64,000 nucleotides of DNA from Neopestalotiopsis rosae (GCA_023078685.1 JALGAS010000001.1:2170001-2234000), one strand, 5' to 3'; shown: positions 1 to 13,156, counted from the first letter of the stretch. Notes: generated by a model not told the origin, from the letters alone. Numbers and translations are program-made.

Positions 1-2728
1 TGGGCGTGGAGGCAGATGCGAATATACGGTCTGTAGAGAATGACCTGAGATCCCCAGTACTTCGCCCGAAGTCGGGCTGCGAGGAAGGTACTTGCTGGCC
101 CGTCGGTGTCTTCGAAACTGAATTCTTCCGGTACCCACTGTTTCTTGGCCAGCAACCGTTTCAGATCTTCAGTAGTATTTAGCATTGCAGGTCCGGCATC
201 TGGCAAATCAAGACTGTAGAGCTGATGGTGCACTTGATTAAGTTGTTTCCGCACCCAGAGCTGTGCTTGGTAACTCGTGAGAATATCCTGGGAGTAGCCA
301 CTATTCAATTGCGTAGAGAGATTCGGAAACGGGATCGCATCTTCGTACATCAGAATGCCAGAATGGGGCAATTGCAGCTCGGCCAGAATATCACTTTATC
401 GGTTAGAATAGAGGGACGTTGAGAATGACAGGGTAGGCTCGCCTTTCAAGCTGAAGACAGGTCCAGAACGCGAAGGCCAACTGATTGTCTCGGGTTGAAA
501 CTGGAAATTTGCCATTCGCTCTAAGATCATTCAACCGCGAAAGACTCCTGCGCATACAATTAGCAAAACTCCGAGTACCTGAAAGCTACTTGGGGAAAAA
601 AGAAACGTACGGTCGAAGGACAACTTGCAGAGTCCTGCCGGCGCTTGCAATATACGACCAGCTCTCCATCACACGACCAAGCTGTCCATGGTATAGGCCC
701 ATGAACAACTCCACGTAAACATGCTTCAAGGTGTAGCCAGAAATTTGACTGCCGAGTATATCTCCGGCGAGAGCAAAATATTCCAGACCTGGAATAACGT
801 CAATGTTGCGCTTGAAGCTATGACCTTTCAGTGTTGCATTGGAGCCCTGAAGCGAGGCTCGGCGGCTGTACATCCTCGGATCATTGTAGTCCTTTGGTGA
901 CGGAAGGCCTGATGCTTGAAGTGGGAATGGTCCTGGCGGTAATCCCTGGGAGGGAGAAGACACTGGTCCACCGTTACGCCCGTGGAGAGAGTTGTGATTA
1001 GCCGCACCGTCAGAATCCGACACGGGTTCTGGGATTTTCGTCTTGTGCAGACATAGCTTTCCCAAAGCCAACACAGACAACACGAGAGCGCTGTGGATAC
1101 TCCTCGACACAGGCACTCCGGGTCTGAAGTTGTGAACATTCGGGTCTTCCACAGCAGGCGACCGCTTCCTCTTCGACCCAGGGTCCGGACCCAGTGCACC
1201 AAGTGGTGCCGCGCTTGATCCGACACTCTGGACAAACTGCGCTTTGGGCTTATACGATGATTTGCTGGACGATGGTAGAGAATCGAGGAACATCGTCACC
1301 ATGGCGTCGAGCTGCGTCGGGATGAGAATGGGGTGCATGTTGAGCACATTGTCCTTGAAGCTCTGGACATATTGCTTGACAGTAGCGCGGTCGAAGTCGG
1401 GATTCCCGTCAGCATAGAGAACGCCACCCTTGTGTATCTCGACTGTGGGTGCGGGGCCACCCCCAACTGTACCCCAAGCTTCACGATCGGTCCACCCCTC
1501 ATGTTCAGAGTAGGGAGATGGTGCCGAGTGTGCAGTATCGCCAGGTGAGTCGTCGATTTGACTTACATCCGTGGTCACTTGTCCCAACTTTCTCTCATGT
1601 TTGGAATTGCTCAGGATGTAGTCTTCTCCTCTGCCCCACACATGCAGAACGCCACGCTCTTGCTCTTGGCTGATTGGAAATTCGTTAATGTGATAGATCC
1701 CTTCACTCTCGAGAACTGGTTTCACAAGCTTCTCGATTGATGGCCACTTGAGCAGTAATGTAGCCCGCGTGGTGTGGTTCGTGGGCAGAGAAGGCGCTCC
1801 TGGCATAATTGGTGGTCCTGGGTTGCTTTCGATATCGTCCATGTCCATTTCATCAACAATCCTGGCCGCATGAACCACTTGCTTCTTATCTACATCATCC
1901 CTATTCCTTCTGGCAGATGACTGCTGCTCTTCCTCAATGGCATTCTTTGATTCCTGCGCGGATAGACCGTAATCATTTGGTGGCTGATCACCCTCAATGG
2001 ATTCCTCCACCTTGGTATCCGAGGAATGATTTGAATTGTTCGTGATAGTGTGTTCCAGGCTCGACATGCGATCACCGAGGCCGACAATTTGTTCCTTCAA
2101 AAATCTCATCAATCCCAAGATGTCGGCGCTAACCTTGTCTGGCCTAAATTCTCACAGGTTAGTGGTGTATGCTGGACGGGAGAAAAAAAGGTTAAGCTAT
2201 TTGGGCCACTTACTGTTTAGTAGGCAAATCTCGGTAGACACACTGCAACGACTTGTCGTTGCAGTTTCCACATGGATGACACTCATCGCATTTTGCTTTC
2301 AACTGTCTGCAATTATCACATGCCTGTCATTTTTAACGTCAAAACTACAACCTGGGAGCAGTCTGTATATGTTTACTCACCTGGGCTGCCCGATGCCATT
2401 TCCGCCTTCCACTGTAGATGGCAATAGTTGGGTCCATATCCGGTACGGATGATGGATGGTTGTAGCCTGACGGTGACGCATAGTACTGATTATGCTGTTT
2501 GGGCGTGTAAGGTGGGTAGGCTGGCTGGTCTTGTGGGCATATGTGCGATGGGGGAATGGAAGTTCCACTATCAAACCTTGTCGGTCTTTTATGGTTGTCC
2601 CGGTGCACTGGGTGCTGGCTTGCGAACAAGTTGCGACATAGATATGGCGACAACAGAGGCTGATTATGCTGTGGTGGTTGAGGTGTGATTAGGACACATT
2701 GAGCGTTTGATGTTCTAGAGAAGGCCAT
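1..2728 (-). CDS. Zn2Cys6 fungal transcription factor, 3' end cut by window edge
   Basis: My exon model is 2728-2381, 2323-2214, 2143-611, 547-443 and 393-1, with matching reading phase at every junction. The protein starts with about 116 polar residues. A Zn2Cys6 DNA-binding domain follows: cysteines at about residues 118, 121, 128, 134, 137 and 144 give C-X2-C-X6-C-X5-C-X2-C-X6-C, with one extra Cys at 131. A leucine-rich linker and a fungal-specific transcription factor middle domain come next, including the GRTLQVVLRP stretch. The zinc exon is only 110 bp and is easily missed. The fourth intron (394-442) appears to use a GC donor. The gene would be a nuclear sequence-specific regulator; its targets are not visible. 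The last exon is open to position 1, so the C-terminus is outside. I am sure of the family but not of the exact subfamily. Confidence 0.88.
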
Positions 2729-3909
2729 GGCAAACTAAAAGCACCGTTAGAATGCAGATGTTTGGCTTCAGGCTCCCCCACCTCCCTAGCTGCCATGGGT
2801 TGTGCAGCAGCCAAATGAAGCAGCAACAAAAGTCCAAAAGTAGGACATGGAAAATGTCAGGGTACACCAGGGAGCTCAGGGAAAAGGAGCTAGTCTAGAA
2901 ACCGGCAAGGTATCTCACGGAAGCAGTTTGCTTTGTGGATGAGGGTAGTAGAATCATTCGGAGGTGTGCAAGCTGTGAACGGCGCGTGACCACATATATG
3001 GAGACCAGTATGTCGGGTTATCGAGATTAGATGTCCCAAGAAGGCGGTCCAGTACACTTTGGATGAGTTAGAAAAGAAAAGAAATGCTATCGATCCTTCC
3101 TCCAATATGCACACTAGGTATAAACAAGACATGGGCTGAGGCGATATCAGATCTGTAGGGTAAATAATGATTACGACTCAGCATAGAAAGAAACAAAGGA
3201 AGGAAAATGGAGTGAGATGGTGACCTTGAGCGGAGATAGCTTGTGAAGTTGTTGAAAACATGGCCATGGGATATACACACGCAATCAAAGCTGCTCGGTA
3301 GCATTCAGAAAGCGATTGGATCAGAATACATGACGATGAGCCCGGCAGCCAGGCATAAGCAATCAAGGATGGTGAAAAACCAGATCGATTTCTCCAGTCT
3401 CGTGGGTTATCGCAGATTTGAAAGCGAGTCCCTGGAAAGGGCCACTTTTTTACACTGAGGGTCGCTCGGAGTTGATAAGCCCAGGTACGTGTTCAAATAC
3501 AGGGAGGACCCCTGCGTTCTGCAGTCTACACCTCATGCATCAATTCCGTGGTCTATGCGACCTTGTGACTGGATTCTGCCGCAGCCACCACCAGGTAACC
3601 TGGCGATATCCCTCTTAGACCCGGTTTTCTTTTTCTGCTGGCACTACGGCCGGTATTTACTAATGTGTGTTCCTCAAGCCGTGTCTTGCACGTACCTGTC
3701 AGCAGGCGATCCATCCGGCTCCGGCGACATCATGCCAGTCGGGTGGAATTAGCACAAGATATGTTGTCGATGCTAGAGAATTGCTTTAGTGTGTTGTTCG
3801 TGACGATTTGTAGCCTCTTGTAGCGCTTGCGCGGAAGGCTCCATTCTTGAAAGAGTGATGATGAACTGTAGAATCAAAGATTAAATGAGGAGCAAGAAAT
3901 AGAGAATAT
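2729..3909. other. upstream region of the Zn2Cys6 gene, no gene seen
   Basis: About 1.2 kb without a frame I can assign. It should hold the promoter and leader of the minus-strand transcription factor gene; short frames on both strands have no recognisable motif. Confidence 0.4.
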
Positions 3910-4396
3910 TTAGTACTTATTGCTGCTATAGGTGTCTCGCACGGAGGGTGGGGTCCAGGCTTGAAAGTCTGAATATGGCACAGCTACTACCTTGCCCGTG
4001 GCCGAAGGAATGATCACGGTTATGGAATAGACGATCAATGGACAGACAACAGGTGGAATTGACCCGGTGGCGGGGGTCGAATGCGCAGTGGTACATCTCA
4101 AAGGCACCAACAAGTATATACGCGACCACATTATCCACGATGGCCATTATGGGCTGATCCAGGGGTGCAAATGAGCAATTCAGCTGGCTAGTTTCATAAT
4201 TGGCGTTCCCCATCAACATGCTGTAGTTGAATGTGGCATGCACGGCATTAGTTCCAGCACATATGTAGCCGCTCGGACAGGACTGTGAGGATAGCAGTAT
4301 CTCAGTGACATCAAATCGAGCATAAAGTCTCTTGTTTACTTTCTGCACCGTTGCCTGCCGATAGACTCCAAAAGTACTGCCCCGAGGACGGTGCAT
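3910..4396 (-). CDS. unrecognised Cys-containing frame pair, possibly frameshifted
   Basis: A minus-strand frame starts at 4396 and contains a plausible protein-like stretch (CPSGYICAGTNAVHATFNYS) up to about 4110. Protein-like sequence (GSIPPVVCPLIVYSITVIIP) then continues in a different frame to 3910. No GT-AG intron of normal length joins the two frames, so either a frameshift has broken the gene or the second part is chance. A hydrophobic N-terminal frame lies upstream (4610-4540) and could be a signal peptide exon. I do not recognise the family. Confidence 0.25.
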
Positions 4397-4815
4397 TCAC
4401 TCGCCCGTTCACATTCCATACGTAGAATGTGATTGAACATACAAAGATAACGAATCTCGTATTCTCGGTCAATGAACGGAGTGCTGGAAAGGAGTAAAGC
4501 GAATGATAAATAGTGTGATACGATGTGCACAGCACAAATCCCTTATAAACAGTGGATCGAGAAGAGGATAGTTCGAAGAATAAGCTGAAAGATAGCGAGG
4601 ATAACAACACCTAAGCGCTTCTTCCGATCATAGTTCTGTGACAAATTGTGCAAAGTAGCAGTATCATTCACTGAGTGTAACCGCCCTGCCAAAGTGACTC
4701 TAGTACGGACGGACTGTTTTTAGATCCCAGCTAAGGCGGCTTTCCTGTAGCCCTTGCTCCGCCCGGAATATCTACTTCAGGCCGGGGTGGTGGAGATTGG
4801 ATGCACTTCGAATTT

Positions 4816-4838
4816 GGATGTCAGTCTGACTGACATCC
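4816..4838. repeat. palindromic hairpin core, copy 1
   Basis: The 11-base arm GGATGTCAGTC is followed by one base (T) and its exact reverse complement. The next bases lead to the shared GCATAGCTT box. Confidence 0.9.
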
Positions 4839-5182
4839 GGATCTAGCATAGCTTAGAGGGATAATGAACGCATGCCACGCTCTCTTTTCGCCGACGAGTT
4901 GGAGGTCTTGGTCAGTCCCAGTGCACTGAGCTAGTGGCTTGCCCATTTAAAATACCTATGTTTAGCGAGATAGCCAACGCAACATGCGTCGTTGCTGTGA
5001 TTGCAATTGTACTGGATCTCGGCTGACTGGCGGGAAACTGTCGAGTCCATGAAAATGTACACACCTTCAAGTGGAGTGACGGCAAACTCGCAGCGGGCCC
5101 TTTTACCCTGCCTCGAGAGAGCAAGGAGGGTGAAATGCCTCTCGCTTGCATTTGCCCTGGCCAACCTTGACGCGCCCAATTC

Positions 5183-5205
5183 GGATGTCAGTCAGACTGA
5201 CATCC
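5183..5205. repeat. palindromic hairpin core, copy 2
   Basis: Same 11-base arms around a central A. The right flank AAATTCGGCATAGCTT matches the other copies. Confidence 0.9.
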
Positions 5206-5360
5206 AAATTCGGCATAGCTTCCACGAAAGTCCTGTGGGTACGAGATTGTACGTCCACTGTCCAATTAGACGTTTCAGCCAAACCCACCCCTGTCGAGAT
5301 ATTGACCATTAACGAAAAGCAAGGCGATGCAGACAATGACAAGAGGATCCTACATCGACT

Positions 5361-7718
5361 GCACTTCAGTGGTGGAAATTGCTATACTTGCGCATAAGTT
5401 CAAGGCGATATCTTCACTTAGAAAAGTATTTCGTAACTAACTATAGTAGAGTCATTACATACAGGCCTTTGGATCTCGCGGTGGATCGATAGGTGGGAGA
5501 GTATGATTGATCGCATCGTACCAAGCTTCTCAGAATCCTGTTGACAAAGACATGCATTTGTTCAAGGTCACGCCTGAGAACTGTGCCTGCTAGTGCATAA
5601 CAGAACTTAGCGACTGGGATCCAGTCAAAGGAAGAGGCACACACAGGATCCAAGCGGAGTGCGGAGTAAAAGCAATACAGTACATAGGAGATAAGATGAA
5701 GAAGAGAACAAAAAGTAACTATCAAACATTCATGGTGATGAGCCAAAAGGCATTACTTCTGTTGTGATATATTGCATGAGTTCTGGCGGCACGACAACCA
5801 CAAATTGAAGAAGATACACGGTGCTTGGCACAGCAGGTCCCATGACGAGTCCTACTCCGATCACAGATTCATATATATCCAAGGTACTACAAAATATTTC
5901 GCCTAAAACTACCATTTAACTTCCACAATACGAGATCCTCCTTGGATGTTTCGCCCGCATAATTCCCGCTTATAGAACTACGCAGTGAAGCCAAAGACGG
6001 TCATACACTGCTGGGACGGAGCTCTATGAGGCATCGACAGCACGTCTCTACTTGCTGCCTCTATTTTGGTGATGTAGATCATACTGGAATCTGCGACGGG
6101 CCAGGGAATACGAAAATACGGTGTTGATTTACAGATTCCAATTCAACCAATCTTATACTCGCAATGCGGATGCTCGAGAAAGGTATTTGAGGATCAAATA
6201 AATTGAATTGAGGGTTCATGTAACTACCATCCAGGACACAATATTTGGACGGCGGTTGCCCCCTAAGTAACGATGCTACCGGCAAGCCCCACGCATACGC
6301 AAACCGACACTCGGGGCTGATCATTCCCTCGTCCTCTCCACTCGATACTGCCACAAAGAACTTTAAAGAAATGTCAACTTTTGTACGAAGTACCGTAGTA
6401 GTGCAAACGCCTGGGAAGATCTTTTCTGTTTATTTTACTCCTGATCTGAACCAAGTTTTTCCACAAAAGATATCCGGAGAAGAGAAAGCTAATATAGCGA
6501 CCAAATCCATATCTGATGCATTCTGTCGCTTGTAGTTCGCGCCAGGGCACAAACGACAAGTCGTAATATGGCAGGATGGGTAAGTAAAACACTCCATGCC
6601 AGGTATTTTGGAGCCACTTGTGCAGACCTTGTGCACGATTTGGCAGCTGTCGAATGGGCGGCCCCATTAGATCTGGTATACGACTAGGGGGATTTTATTT
6701 ACACCTGCTGCGACAGTAGGTTTCGTCCGGGATGGAATTAATGTTTGACAACAAAACAAGCCTTGAGAGTGGCAAAGAAAAGCCTTGCCAAACAGCTGCT
6801 TCAGAAAACGGGCCAAGTCAAGCCCCCACCGAGAACAAATTTTAGGGCCACTCGAGTCGAGATGTTCATGCGCCCCAGTTAGTGGCATTGCCACCAGGAG
6901 GGCAGACACCGCTGTACTTGACCCGAATACGTAATACGAAACGATGTACTATGTTGGCTCTACAGAATACGTGATGGTCGAATGCTCAAAATAAATCACC
7001 CGGTCAGATTTCCCGAAAGTACTGCTGATAGTGAATCGAGGGACAGGCTCACTCAGCAATGGTGATTACCAAGCTGCACTGACGGGAAAAGGGTGGCTAT
7101 CTCGGATTTATCGAGATGATACGGGAGAATTTCTGGATCGTCCACTTGTCTCTATGTACTGAACTCGTTCTGAACCCCCAAATCTAGTGTCACATATCCT
7201 TTTGCAGTCTGCACTATTTTAGAGATGGAGACGTCGATGAGACGTCTTTGCCAATCACGAAAAGGCCCGGAAACCTACTGGAGACTAAAAACACCTACGT
7301 ATCTTAGTTTAAATCACAACGGACTTGTACCCTCGATGCAAGAAAGGTTGAGCATGTTGATCGCCGATTGAAACCTTCGATGCAAAATTGATTGGTCGAT
7401 CTCGACCTACGGCTTGACCCCTCCGGCCCCGACCCCTCCCCTAGAAATGCATATTCAATAGCACTGCACACTCGCTGACTGCCTCAGCAACGATGCTGTG
7501 GCGCTGAGACTTGCCCTGACTATGCTAACCTTCTACAGGATACATGTATCAGCTAATCTTGAACATAATGAATAACTAAATCTAGTCAAGAAGGAGAAGA
7601 ATAAGAGTATTTCATAATCGTTGATAACATGACTTGCTGCCACTTCACTCAACTCAAAGATCCGTAGGATTCGTTGGGCCCCGAGAAGCTTGCAGCTGGA
7701 TGCTGGATACGTCTTGCG
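5361..7718. other. no assignable gene
   Basis: Several frames of 60-100 residues exist on both strands (for example minus 5441-5915 and 6079-6354), but none shows a recognisable domain or a coherent set of exons. I report it as unassigned. Confidence 0.4.
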
Positions 7719-8258
7719 CTATTTAGTTGTTGGTGAGTTTAGAATCTTCAGTAGTGCTATTAAAGCGTACCAACAAGAGTGGGATTCAGCATCTGCCCTG
7801 GAAAGAGGGTTGGAATTACTCACCCAAGCCAATTTGGGTTTGGATCTGCAGAAAAGAAATCCGGCATGACTCTTAATGAATCTTTGTACTTTTTTATATT
7901 GGGACCGATCCATTTACCGTTGTCGTGAGATTCGCAATAGCAATTGACCAGGGTCGATTTCGAACACTCAGTGGCGGTGCGGCAAATCCCCTGAGCACGT
8001 CGGGGGTCAGGGTTTATCATGCTTTGGCCGATGAATAGCACCGGATCTACGAATTACGTGGTACAAGGATGAAATCATTTGGCGCAAATCCTTTTCATCA
8101 TTACTAGCATATATCAGTGTGACACTCACATCAGTGAACATCATCTCACTACGACTGGTCTTCACTTGACTCAACGCAGCCAGATCTATATCTCTAGAGT
8201 TCTCGTCGAATAACATCACAGCACAATCATTACTCATGTAGATATTGGATATAACCAC
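7719..8258 (-). CDS. possible small unrecognised gene
   Basis: Overlapping minus-strand frames carry protein-like sequence, notably a Cys-containing stretch at about 8040-7825 (CRTATECSKSTLVNCYCESH) that ends at a good donor (GTGAGT at about 7822). A second donor-like GTGAGT lies near 8128. I could not join the frames with consistent phase, and there is no family match I can name. It could be a small Cys-rich protein or chance. Confidence 0.22.
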
Positions 8259-9282
8259 AAACCAGATGACGCGACGTCATCATACCACCTGAGGTTCTGT
8301 GGACATGCGCCTAGTCCAGGCGCAGCAGGAAGCACTGTGAAACTTTCCACAGCGGCTCAGACACTGAGTCCTATGTTTGACAGGACACGTAAGCTTGTTG
8401 TTCGGGCTTGGAGATACCGTTGCTCACGAATACCCATCATTTTTGAAACCCTCTCATCTCTGTCTGTGACAATCTCGCCTGAGAGTTCGCTCCTCACTCT
8501 TCGTGCAGCGCGAATTGTCTTACCGCAAAGCCACTACTTTTTGCTTTAGTGTGTTAATTTCGCCCTACCAGGGGAGGCGTTACCGGTGAGAGATAGGAAG
8601 TAAATAAAGGAGCAAAAGCGTTGGGGAGAATCTTGAGCTCCAAGCGACGGCTCCGAGAACCATGTGACAACGAGCTTCGCACTAGTTTCTGTCCGAGTAC
8701 CGGAGGAGAGATTCGGGTTAAATCAGATAGCCAAGAATTGTGTCTGATTGTTTGATGTAGAATGATGATTCCATTTGTGCGAATCTTGATGACGCATATG
8801 CTTTGAAAAGCCTGGCACTCCTGTCAGTTGTTATATATCAAGTGTTCTGGCAAGGCAATATTTTCATGATGGATACTCACGTTATTCGATCGCGAGCATA
8901 TTGCGGTCATCGTCTCTATGTTTTGATCCGGACCTTTCGGTTAGATGTTTTTTAGACCCCCAGTCAGCAAAATACAAGGAGAATATTCCAATCGCTCATC
9001 TAGTTGCCGGCAGGGATTGAAATCGCAAAAAGGGGAAAAATCGCAGGAGGCGGGGTTATTCCCTGAAAACAGGGCCTCAGACCTTTAGAATCAATGAATC
9101 GTTCAGTAAGCAGATTTTTTATTACGCCACATTACTGCGCTGACAATTTCAATGAAATCTCTTTATTATATTTTAATTGAAGAAGGTTCTTCGCCTCTAG
9201 GTCGACACTTCAAGGTGTAAACCCCCCAGCACCCTCCCCTCCCCCCAACCAAAAAAAAGAACGTCCGACGAGCATTTCTTCG
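8259..9282. other. intergenic, probable promoter of the methyltransferase gene
   Basis: No supported gene. The last 100 bases before the start at 9283 hold a C-rich and A-rich tract, often seen in fungal leaders. Confidence 0.35.
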
Positions 9283-10476
9283 ATGGAAAGTATAGAACAA
9301 AATGACGCTTCATCTTGGTACGAGGAGAACGGCCGCTGCTACAGCATGTCCAAGGCAGGACAATACTGGATGCCTATAGATGAGGTATATTGGCGCTATC
9401 CTACTTTTTCAGCCAAATAATTAATCTTGAGTTGCAGGAAGAATTAGACAGATTAGATTTCTTCCACCAGTTCATCAAGAATGTTCGTACAACGGATGGC
9501 TTAGGTGATTTGCATGGAAACGAAATTCGAACCGAAATGGCCCAGATCCTCGATTTAGGTTGCGGCACAGGAATCTGGGCTATTGATATGGCCGAGTAAG
9601 AGCTGCTTGCATACTCCCCATATGTCATCCTATTACCACTAACTAATCGTTCTCTACAGTAAATATTCGGACAGTGAGGTTACTGGGCTCGATCTCAATT
9701 GGACACAACCAGAAAGGTACTATCAACATGATAAAAATTACGGCTGCAATCTAACATGTACACCGATAAGAATTCCACCTACATGCCGGTTCCAACGTCA
9801 AGACATTGAATCGCCAAATTGGGGATTGCCTGAGAACACCTTTGATCTGATACATCTGCAAATGCTAGCGGGAAGTATCCATGACTGGCCTAGTCTGTAC
9901 AAAAATGCTCTTAGGTGAGAGCCCTTGAGTGATGACGATTTCGGATACTAACGGAGCGTCAAGGCTTTTGAAACCCGAAATCGGATATATTGAGCATACT
10001 GAGTTGGATTTCGAGCCGTTAAGCACCGATAATAGCTTGCCTTCTGATTCAAGTTTCCAGAAGTGGTATGGAGAGTTGCGCGCAGCTTATGAACGTGCCG
10101 GTAGACTTATTTCCCTCGGCGACCGTCCAAGTATGTGGCTCAAGGAAAGTGGATTTGTGGATGTTCAACATCGCACTATTGAGATACCAGTTCATCCGTG
10201 GCCGAAGGAGGAGCACCAGAAGTTAGTCGGCCATTGGTGTCGTCGTGCGATGGTTGATACCCTTGAAGCGATGTCAATGGCCCCATTGACGCGATACCAA
10301 GATTATAGCAAAGAGCAAGTTTCGGAGCTATTAGTGGAAGTCAAGCGAGACATCCTCACTCCACAGTATAAATCGCATTGCATAATGTGAGTCATTCCTC
10401 GGTCCAGCTCCTAGCTATGTTGACTTACACGCTCGAATTGTCTAGGCATATTTACACAGCAAAACGACCATCATGA
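9283..10476 (+). CDS. LaeA-like SAM-dependent methyltransferase
   Basis: Six exons splice in phase: 9283-9384, 9438-9595, 9660-9716, 9771-9914, 9964-10386 and 10446-10476, giving 304 residues. The SAM-binding motif I (ILDLGCGTGIWAIDMA) sits near residues 70-85, and an acidic Asp follows the next strand (GLDLNW). The FDLIHLQMLAGSIHDW segment and the later WLKESGFVD segment match the LaeA-like/TAM methyltransferase layout, as does the start (WYEENGRCYSM). Family members methylate small molecules or act as regulators of secondary metabolism. No polyketide or peptide synthetase is visible nearby, so the role here is open. The length is normal for the family and all introns are 49-63 bp GT-AG. Confidence 0.88.
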
Positions 10477-11300
10477 GGTCCGAGCCTTTCGAACAGCCAG
10501 AATTCTGCTCATTCATTCTGAAAACCATATAAACTCGCTATATTTATGGGAGGGAACAACGGAGTCGTCGTTCATTATTTTAACATCTCAATAAACGAAT
10601 CATGCCCTTCACGAAACGAATTATGCTGACTGCGGCACTAGTGGACAACTGATTGTCCTAGCAATATTTATCTTGTATACTTGCCTGCGATAAGTGCCTT
10701 CGGGGAACAAGGATGGGGCTGGGTGCTTTGGGGAATAAGTTTTTTTTATCTTGTTCTCCTGCGGTACGAAGGTAAAATGTTGAACGAATTGGTAATCGTT
10801 CGTTGTACAGAACACAAAGCGAAAGCTTTCTTGGACCAAGACCCCAGTAACAATGGTTCTTCGCGACTGAGTTCAGCCGTCCCTTGTGCGAGAGATATTT
10901 TGACTTTGTCAAGCCATGAGCGGATATTCAGTACCTAAGGCATGGTAGTAGACCCGATGTTAATCTCTCTTCAGTCCCTCATGGTCTGGATTTGAGCGAA
11001 GAAAGGCCTGCAGGTCTTGTTACAGGTTGCTATACCCAGTCCATTGAGAGAGCAACAAGATTTAACGATCGCTTGTGGACCAGCCACCCGTAGCGGAGCA
11101 ATGTGTCTAGCAGATAGCGGAGGCCGGCGAATCGGCACTGACATCCGATCAAGACGCTAGATCAGATTGTCATATATTGGGCAAGGGATTTATTCAAGTG
11201 GTAGCCCCATATATTCTTTGGCTGTAAATCGAATAGCCGGGGCGAATCAAGACAGTGGAGAGTGGGTGCATTTTCGTGAGATGCGAACATTGTTCTGGCC
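10477..11300. other. intergenic, no gene seen
   Basis: Short opposing frames only. The last part leads into a fragment of the dispersed repeat. Confidence 0.4.
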
Positions 11301-11430
11301 GAATTTGGATGTCAGTCTGACTGACATCCGCATTCGGCATAGCTTCAAGAAGGTTCAGCGGATGCGACAATGTCATTCCGCAAACCGGTTAGGAATCCTG
11401 GTCGAATCCACTCAGTGATGGTGGGCCATC
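11300..11430 (+). repeat. dispersed repeat fragment with hairpin core
   Basis: The hairpin core at 11307-11329 is preceded by TTCTGGCCGAAT and followed by GGCATAGCTTCAAGAAGGTT. The sequence to about 11430 (GGATGCGACAATGTC, GGAATCCTGG) resembles the part after the first hairpin of the long repeat at 26.1 kb. The remainder of the repeat is missing. Confidence 0.75.
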
Positions 11431-11721
11431 TGCAGCTGATATTGAGTTTCTTGTACTACAACTGCATTTCTCACCGGTTTCGAGGACTACGATGGGCGAA
11501 TCCTTGGTATGCACATTGATGAACTGTAGAGGCGCCCCCTGCTATATTTAGTCTGTGCAGCCAAAGAATGGGGTCAAAATCCCCCATAATAATGTACTCG
11601 CACCCTGAACGACCATCTGAGGCCCGATTTCAAAGCCCGATCATTTAGACATTACTCTAACAGACTTCTCTCAAGAACCTACCTAGATTGCTGTCGATTA
11701 CTTTCATTGTCGATCAAAGCT

Positions 11722-12668
11722 ATGGCGGATCCTGAGCAAAACGCTCCTTCAACAATTTGTATTGCCCTGCACCGGAAGGAGCCTGTCGAATTAACGGCAA
11801 GATGGCGCGTTGGCCAAGATCCCACCGTCACACAGTGGGAGAACCCCCCCGACGACGACCTGAATTGCTCTGCTACGATAGTCTGCGAGAACCTCCAAGT
11901 CGGTTCTTTTCCAATCAAGCTGGGCAAAACCACTTACTTGCGTGGAGACGCCAGGTTCCGTAATTACAAGAATGCAATGGGCATATCTCGGCTCCATTTA
12001 CAACCCACAGCCATCAGAGACGTCGATGCAGTAACGCGGGACTTCCGAGAGCATGTTCGAACATATGCTCCCGAGTTTTTAAGAAACCAAGGAGTGTTGG
12101 GGCAGGAATTCCTTCGCATCTGCGATCAAGACGCAGATACCTTCCAAAACTTGGCAGCACAATACGTCTACATGAGAAGTGAGTTTTACTGATTTTTTCG
12201 TTTCGTAAAGATGACTAAGTCAATGCTTCAAGTGTGGACGGTTGGCTCTATGACATTGAATGGCGACGATTCAGCGCTTCAAGGCTTTGGAATATCTAAA
12301 GTGCCTGAAGACGCAGAGACCTTGGGAGGGCGCTATGTACCATCTCGAATCGTTGTCAGTCAAATGCAAGTAGTGGTGATCCGCGAACTCGAAAGCATGG
12401 CGCAAGAACTCTCTGAAGGATTCTCCCAGCTGTTGAACTCTCCCGAGGTCAAAGATAAACACTGCTTGTATGATTTTCTTCGCATGATGACCGAAGGAAA
12501 CACGGCAATTACTTCAGATCGTCACAGACACGGCCTTGAAAATGGGCTGGATGTAAGGTACTGCAGGCATATTCTTAGTCCTTTGCTGACGCGCAATAGG
12601 GTCCTTCTTTACCGGAGACAGTCCCAAAGATCGAGCAGAACTTGGAAACGCTTTTCTCATGTCTATAA
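11722..12668 (+). CDS. hypothetical protein, three-exon model
   Basis: Exons 11722-12178, 12233-12552 and 12600-12668 join in phase and give 281 residues. The first exon encodes an acidic, soluble protein with no signal peptide or membrane segment. I recognise no domain. The C-terminus is uncertain: a second open frame continues to 12853 and another reaches 13058, so a differently spliced product could be longer. It lies 1.2 kb downstream of the LaeA-like gene on the same strand, but nothing in the sequence links their functions. Confidence 0.5.
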
Positions 12669-13133
12669 TCCCGTTGCATCTCGATGAACTCACGAATGTA
12701 CCGGGATATCTCGGTTTCTGCGAAGGAATTCCATGGCATCCTTTTGCGAGATGGTGGAACGGCGTTCGAGTCTCTACGGAAACAGATTTGAGAAATCATA
12801 AGATTATGAGTAAATTTATGTTGAATTGGCATTTCATCAATCACGTTAACTAATCTGTTTCATGTATCATTGTTATCGGATGAGCCAAACAACGCTTCTA
12901 TCTTAATAGCTCAGAATCCAGAAAGCTTAGGCGACTCTCCAAATCAGTTGACACTTGAGTTCAAGCTTGACTTGCCAAACGAAGAGCGAATCTTTTGCAG
13001 TCCGCAAGGAACGTACATTCCGTTGGCGATCAGAAACGTTGCAAAACTACTAAATTAGTTGTAGGAACACCGATGTACCTTACGGTCACGCCCAGTTTAT
13101 GCTAGCCATGCTAGCACCGTTCTGGCCGAATCG

Positions 13134-13156
13134 GGATGTCAGTCTGACTGACATCC
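13134..13156. repeat. palindromic hairpin core with extended arms
   Basis: The arms here extend to at least 16 bases each because the neighbouring CG on the left is matched by CG on the right (AATCGGGATGTCAGTC and its complement). The left flank TTCTGGCC matches 11.3 and 26.05 kb. Confidence 0.88.

Larger units (their letters stand above)
4811..5360 (+). repeat. long dispersed repeat, copy 1 (contains two hairpin cores)
   Basis: This segment resembles 26053-26640 over its whole length. Shared stretches include the GCATAGCTT box after each hairpin, the region around 4915-5010 (CCCAGTGCACT, GATAGCCA, GTTGCTGTGATTGCAATTGT), and the part after the second hairpin (GTGGGTACGA, GTCCAATTAGA, GCGATGCAGACA). 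Two hairpin cores (4816-4838, 5183-5205) lie 367 bp apart. Short frames inside look like by-products of the repeat. I see no transposase, so it is non-autonomous or not a transposon. Confidence 0.75.

Noticed and set aside
828..1548. Frames of 68-135 codons on both strands inside the Zn2Cys6 gene
   Set aside because: They overlap the long third exon in other phases and show no motif.
12600..13058. Two further open frames after the unknown gene at 11722
   Set aside because: They look partly protein-like, but no donor/acceptor pair joins them in phase to the upstream exons, so I left them out of the model.
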